64,000 nucleotides of DNA from an uncultured Verrucomicrobiota bacterium (GTDB lineage: Bacteria > Verrucomicrobiota > Verrucomicrobiia > Verrucomicrobiales > Verrucomicrobiaceae), in contig CAILZI010000213.1 in the NCBI GenBank assembly GCA_903838675.1, positions 92,347-156,346 on the forward strand, read 5' to 3'. The notes beneath the pieces were generated by a model that was given only the letters and a program-made list of their open reading frames with translations, was not told the origin of the DNA and searched no databases. Below, piece after piece: positions 60,007 to 64,000 of the stretch (the first letter of the stretch is position 1; each line of letters opens with the position of its first letter). Position numbers and translations under genes: made by a program.

Positions 60007-63000
60007 ATGAAAACACAACATACCCTACTCCGAAAAGTGCCGCACATGGCGCTCGCAGCGATCATGTCGCTGTCTCTCGTCTTGAAACCTGCCTATGCGG
60101 TGGATGCACTGCCCGGTGCCGTTCTTGATGGCACCAACTCTGTCAATGGCAATGGCGGGATCATCAATGGCAGTTCAGGAAATGGCTTCTTTGTCAATTC
60201 CGGTACGCTCACCATTAGCAATGCCACGCTCACCAACTTCCAAACAGTGGGTGGTGCTGGCAGCGGCGGCGGTGCTGGCCTTGGCGGGGCGGTATTCGTC
60301 AACAGCGGAGCCTCAGTCACGCTCAACAATGTCAACATGATCAAGAACTCAGTGATCGGCGGCAATGGCGGTGTGGGTGCGATAGGCGGTACGCTCAACA
60401 ACATGTTTGGTGCAGGAGCAACGGCGGCGGCCGGAGCCAGCGGCTATACGCCAACTCAGACCTTGTTAACCGATGTGGGCGGTACTGCGGGCACTAGAGG
60501 CGAGCATGGCACCAGCAGCAGCACGGGCTTCGGCGGTGCTGGAGGCAACGGTGGTGCCGGCGGCTCCGGTGGAGACCGCAATCCAGGCCTCATTGAGGCC
60601 GTGGCGGCCGGCGCTGCTGATGTGGTTCTTAAAGTTCTGGAAGTAGGTGATGCTGCGAGCAATCCGCTCACTGAAAATGTGGCCGTAGGACTTGCAGCAG
60701 GAGATATGGTGGTTTCGATCACCAACCTTGCGACTCAGACCGCGCAGCTTGTGGCCTGGGATCAATCCCTGCATGATGGCCAGATTGGCGTTGGTGGGCA
60801 GGGTTCTGTTGGTGGAATGGGTGGCAGCAGCGGTTTTGGCTATGGCGGTGCCAATGGCGGCAATGGCGGCAATGGCGGCAATGGCGGCAATGGGGGGTCC
60901 AACTGGGGTGGCTCAGCCGTTCAAGGCGGTGCCGCAGGTGGTGATGCAGGCAACGGCGGTCAGGGCGGTGTCGGCGGCTTTGGCGCTGGTGGTGGTTCAG
61001 GTGGTGATGGAGGCCTTGGCGGAATCGGTGCTACAGTGGCAGCCACGGCTTTTTCAGCCGGAAGCCCGGGATCACCTGCCACGACGGTTTATCATCCCTA
61101 TGTGCCCGCAATTCCCTTTCGTGCTGCAGGGTTTGATCCAAACGGCAATCCCAGCCTTGATCCCCAGTATGCTCAGGCACAGCCGTATGTGCCCGCAGTT
61201 CCTGGTTACGTCGATTACACACCTGCGGTGCCCGCGACACTTCCGTCGATCAACAGTGCGTCCTTCAACCGTCCTAATGGAGCGGATGGTACGGGAGGCG
61301 CAGGCGGCAGCGGCGGTTTTGGTGCCGGGATCGGCAGTGCTGGTGCGGGGGACGGAGCTTCTGCAGGTGGCGGTGGAGGCGGCAGTGGTTACGGCGGCGG
61401 CATCTTTGTGCGGGCGGGCGGGACACTCACCATCACTGGCAATGCCGTGTTTGACGGCAATGGTGCCATGGGTGGTTTAGGCCAGACAGCGGATGCGAGC
61501 GCCAACGTCGCTGCCGGCAAGGCAGGCGTTGGAGCAGGAACGGACCTGTACATGATGACCGGCTCTACTGTGAATCTTGACCCAGGAGCTGGAAACAAGA
61601 TCATTTTCAATGGTAACTCGTACAATACGTCCATTGCGGATGACAGCGCGGCTACAGGCGTTCCTACGGGAGGAGCCACACCCATACCCTCTGGATCGGG
61701 TGCGGACATTCACATTCTCAGCGGGCTTGTGGAGTTCAACGGTACGAACACCTATTCCGGCCAGACCATCATCCAAGGCGGCACACTGCAGGCGCAGGAC
61801 GGCACCGGCATCTATTGGAACAGCAACATTCACTTAGCAGGTGGTGTGCTGATGTCGAACGGCCTGTTTAACCGCTACGTCGGGTACCAGAGCAATCGAG
61901 TTCAATGGACAGACAGCGGTGGCGGATTTGCGGCAGCCGGGGGAAATCTGACCGTGGACCTCAGCAATGGCCAGACCATGGTCTGGAACAGCAACAACTT
62001 CGTGCCGACTGGCGGCGCGTTGCTTTTCGGCTCTGTTTCAGCCACCAACAATGTGTTCTTCGACAACGGCGTGGACTTGAATGGCGGCAGTCGCACAGTT
62101 CTCTCCACGACCAGCAAAGCCGTCACGGGCACGAATGCGGACGGAACTCCTCTGGGATCCACAGTTTACATGACGGGAGCCATTATGGACAGCTCCAACG
62201 GAGCTGGTGTTTTAAACATCAATGATGGAAGTCATAATGGAACGGTGGTGCTGGCAGGCGCAAACACCTATACGGGGACCACCAACGTCAATGCAGGTGT
62301 TCTGGATCTGACGGGCACGCTGGCCAGCACTGCCGTCAACGTACTCTCTGGTGCTTCCTTGAACAGCACCAAGGGCGGCCTCGCTTCGGGAGCTGCATTG
62401 AACAACGCGGGAACGTTGAATCTTGGTTCGACGAGCAACACGATCGGCTCCCTGACCAACAGCGGTACCATCAATGGTGCCGGCACCTTGACGGCGACGA
62501 CGTACAATCTGAATGGCGGCAGTGTAATTAATTCGAAACTCGGTTCAGGCACGATCAACACAACAGGTACGATCACGCTTAATAATACGGTGGGCGCGAC
62601 GGTCATTTCAGTGGCAAACGGCAGCACTTTGAATCTTGCAGCGCCTGATATTCTTAACCATAGCGCGGCACTGACGATCAATGGTGTGTTGAACCTCACT
62701 GGCGGTGCGGAAACCTTTCAGACCCTTGCAGGCTCGGGGACGGTGCATACCAATGGCAATCAGCTCAGTGTGGCGGATGGCGGAAGTTTCACCGGTACGC
62801 TTGATGCTCCCGGCAGCAGCCTTACCACTGGCAGCGCCGGCAGCGGCGGGGCGCTCACTCTTAGTGGCGGCGGCACCACCACCACGCAAAGCACGACGAT
62901 CGACAACGGTCTTACGATTGGCAGCGGCACCACGCTGAACAGTTCCACGATCACCATCGCCAACGGCAGCACACTGGATCTCAGTGGCGGCGGCACCGTC

Positions 63001-64000
63001 AACTTCACCACCTTGACGAGCACTCCCGGCACACCAGCGATCATCAACATTGGCAGCCATGATTTCATTATTCCTGTTGGCTCCACCTTGGAGGGGAATA
63101 TCATCTTCGTTGGCACCGGACATGTCATCAACAACGGCACCATCGCACCTGGTTTCTCACCGGGATTCACGGTGCTTCCGGGAGGTGCCCAGGCTGACAA
63201 TGGTGGTAGTATTTACAATGTGCAGCTGGCTGCGAATACCGGCCGTGATGGCGTCGATTTCGACCAGAAGCGTGTTCCTGGCTCCCTCACTGTCGGCGGC
63301 ACCTTGAATGTGGCAGGCTATAACAATTTCCTCCCGGCGCAGGGCAACTCGTTCCAGGTCATCTCCACGAACACCCTCACGGGTGGCCACTACGGCTCGA
63401 TCAGCCTCACTGGATCTTATGCCACGATCACCTTTGATCCAACGGGCACTGGGGCGATCAATCCCAACTCCGCTGGCTTCGTGTTTGACTTGCACACTGG
63501 CAAAATCACCACCACGGGGCTCAATGGTCCCACCAGCAGCTATGCTGATCTCGGCAGCAACAGCAACCAGCGTGGTGCTGCCAATGCACTCTTCAGCGTG
63601 GCAACAGCGGGGCATCAGAACCAGCTCGACTCTTCCACCATCGCCGGACAGCTCGCGCTGCAGATCACGGACGCCAACGGCAATTCTACGGCGGACCTGG
63701 CCAAGTACACACCGTCTTATTACGGTTCACTGGCTGACTATGCCTTCATGGGCAACCAGGTGCTGGTGCGCAGCGTGCAGGACCGTGTGTCGCCGATGAA
63801 CTACATCCCCAGCCAGGTCAGCGAAGACAGCCTGAGCCAGGTGCCGGAGACGATGTCGGTTTTTACAGGCTTCACGTATGCCAACCTGAACTCGGCTGAT
63901 GCAGCGAGAGCGACGCGCAACGATTACTATGCAGGGATGAACCTGCTGGCTTCGGAAGACTATGTGTTCGGCATCGCTGGCAGCATGAGCCAGGGCAGCA
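60007..64000 (+). CDS. Large autotransporter with glycine-rich passenger, 3' end outside the window
   Basis: The frame from ATG 60007 stays open to the window end (1331 codons seen). A long signal peptide (MALAAIMSLSLVLKPAYA) is followed by a beta-helix-type passenger. It contains GTLTISNATLTNF, a glycine-rich part at about 258-350 with five NGG units (283-297), and Pro repeats YVPAIP, YVPAVP and YTPAVP (about 360-415). Autotransporter-associated strand repeats include TNTYSGQTIIQGGTLQ (about 578) and ANTYTGTTNVNAGVLDL (about 755). From about residue 1245 (LADYAFMGNQVLVRSVQDR) the C-terminal barrel seems to begin. It would be displayed on the cell surface, perhaps as an adhesin. Confidence 0.88.
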   Translation, partial: MKTQHTLLRKVPHMALAAIMSLSLVLKPAYAVDALPGAVLDGTNSVNGNGGIINGSSGNGFFVNSGTLTISNATLTNFQTVGGAGSGGGAGLGGAVFVNSGASVTLNNVNMIKNSVIGGNGGVGAIGGTLNNMFGAGATAAAGASGYTPTQTLLTDVGGTAGTRGEHGTSSSTGFGGAGGNGGAGGSGGDRNPGLIEAVAAGAADVVLKVLEVGDAASNPLTENVAVGLAAGDMVVSITNLATQTAQLVAWDQSLHDGQIGVGGQGSVGGMGGSSGFGYGGANGGNGGNGGNGGNGGSNWGGSAVQGGAAGGDAGNGGQGGVGGFGAGGGSGGDGGLGGIGATVAATAFSAGSPGSPATTVYHPYVPAIPFRAAGFDPNGNPSLDPQYAQAQPYVPAVPGYVDYTPAVPATLPSINSASFNRPNGADGTGGAGGSGGFGAGIGSAGAGDGASAGGGGGGSGYGGGIFVRAGGTLTITGNAVFDGNGAMGGLGQTADASANVAAGKAGVGAGTDLYMMTGSTVNLDPGAGNKIIFNGNSYNTSIADDSAATGVPTGGATPIPSGSGADIHILSGLVEFNGTNTYSGQTIIQGGTLQAQDGTGIYWNSNIHLAGGVLMSNGLFNRYVGYQSNRVQWTDSGGGFAAAGGNLTVDLSNGQTMVWNSNNFVPTGGALLFGSVSATNNVFFDNGVDLNGGSRTVLSTTSKAVTGTNADGTPLGSTVYMTGAIMDSSNGAGVLNINDGSHNGTVVLAGANTYTGTTNVNAGVLDLTGTLASTAVNVLSGASLNSTKGGLASGAALNNAGTLNLGSTSNTIGSLTNSGTINGAGTLTATTYNLNGGSVINSKLGSGTINTTGTITLNNTVGATVISVANGSTLNLAAPDILNHSAALTINGVLNLTGGAETFQTLAGSGTVHTNGNQLSVADGGSFTGTLDAPGSSLTTGSAGSGGALTLSGGGTTTTQSTTIDNGLTIGSGTTLNSSTITIANGSTLDLSGGGTVNFTTLTSTPGTPAIINIGSHDFIIPVGSTLEGNIIFVGTGHVINNGTIAPGFSPGFTVLPGGAQADNGGSIYNVQLAANTGRDGVDFDQKRVPGSLTVGGTLNVAGYNNFLPAQGNSFQVISTNTLTGGHYGSISLTGSYATITFDPTGTGAINPNSAGFVFDLHTGKITTTGLNGPTSSYADLGSNSNQRGAANALFSVATAGHQNQLDSSTIAGQLALQITDANGNSTADLAKYTPSYYGSLADYAFMGNQVLVRSVQDRVSPMNYIPSQVSEDSLSQVPETMSVFTGFTYANLNSADAARATRNDYYAGMNLLASEDYVFGIAGSMSQGS
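60853..60897 (+). repeat. Tandem 9-bp repeat inside the autotransporter gene
   Basis: Four exact copies of AATGGCGGC followed by a variant AATGGGGGG encode five Asn-Gly-Gly units. The unit length is a multiple of three, so copy-number changes would keep the frame and alter only passenger length. Confidence 0.9.

Noticed and set aside
60840..60900. Short direct repeats as a possible CRISPR array
   Set aside because: The units are 9 bp, contiguous and in frame; they encode Asn-Gly-Gly and have no spacers.

Overview
The window looks like a chromosomal segment of a high-GC, Gram-negative member of the Planctomycetes-Verrucomicrobia-Chlamydiae group, most likely a Verrucomicrobium close to Prosthecobacter. 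The evidence is gene content: repeated pairs of a haem-binding DUF1549/DUF1553 or DUF1592/DUF1588 protein with a secreted DUF1501 or DUF1552 protein, a sulfatase with EF-hands, a Ser/Thr kinase beside a sigma-like factor, a TonB-dependent receptor and an autotransporter. About 50 genes fill almost the whole window. No tRNA, rRNA, CRISPR array, insertion sequence or prophage was seen, and only one gene-free stretch exceeds 300 bases (44529-44844).

Layout. 1-13.8 kb: the end of a neutral-ceramidase-like gene, a duplicated ankyrin protein, a YhcH-type protein, two PVC cytochrome/DUF1501 gene pairs (one on each strand, divergent), then an MFS transporter with a Tat-exported protein. 13.9-20.9 kb: a five-gene operon that interleaves a TrpXYZ-like ABC transporter with STAS and HATPase-STAS partner-switching proteins. 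A cyclic-nucleotide/PP2C phosphatase gene converges on it and overlaps its end. 21-36 kb: a beta-propeller protein, a lipoprotein divergent from a BlaI/BlaR1-like pair with an array of inverted repeats between them, a VTT membrane protein, a glycosidase-glycosyltransferase fusion, a RodZ-like protein, a fatty-acid-hydroxylase-family protein, an AraC regulator, a GT2 enzyme and a sulfatase.

36.1-43 kb: an ArsR-family regulator divergent from a TonB receptor, a PhyH-type oxygenase, an MFS transporter and a 737-residue fusion of an ArsI/CadI-like VOC domain, a methyltransferase-like remnant and a CobW GTPase. The last three genes overlap as ATGA. The inverted repeat before the TonB receptor recurs, with a 12-bp identical core, before a PiT permease, beta-barrel and rhodanese operon at 48.3-50.9 kb. 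The two operons therefore probably form one ArsR-controlled regulon handling arsenic, organoarsenicals or reactive sulfur. This regulon and the ABC/partner-switching locus are the two best candidates for undescribed systems.

43-64 kb: a DUF1552/DUF1592 pair, a TPR protein, the PiT operon, a glutamine amidotransferase, glnB behind a sigma-54-type promoter, a DUF47-PiT phosphate pair, bioA, a sigma-like factor with a Ser/Thr kinase, and a large glycine-rich autotransporter cut by the window end. All functions are inferred from sequence motifs read by eye; no database search was run.
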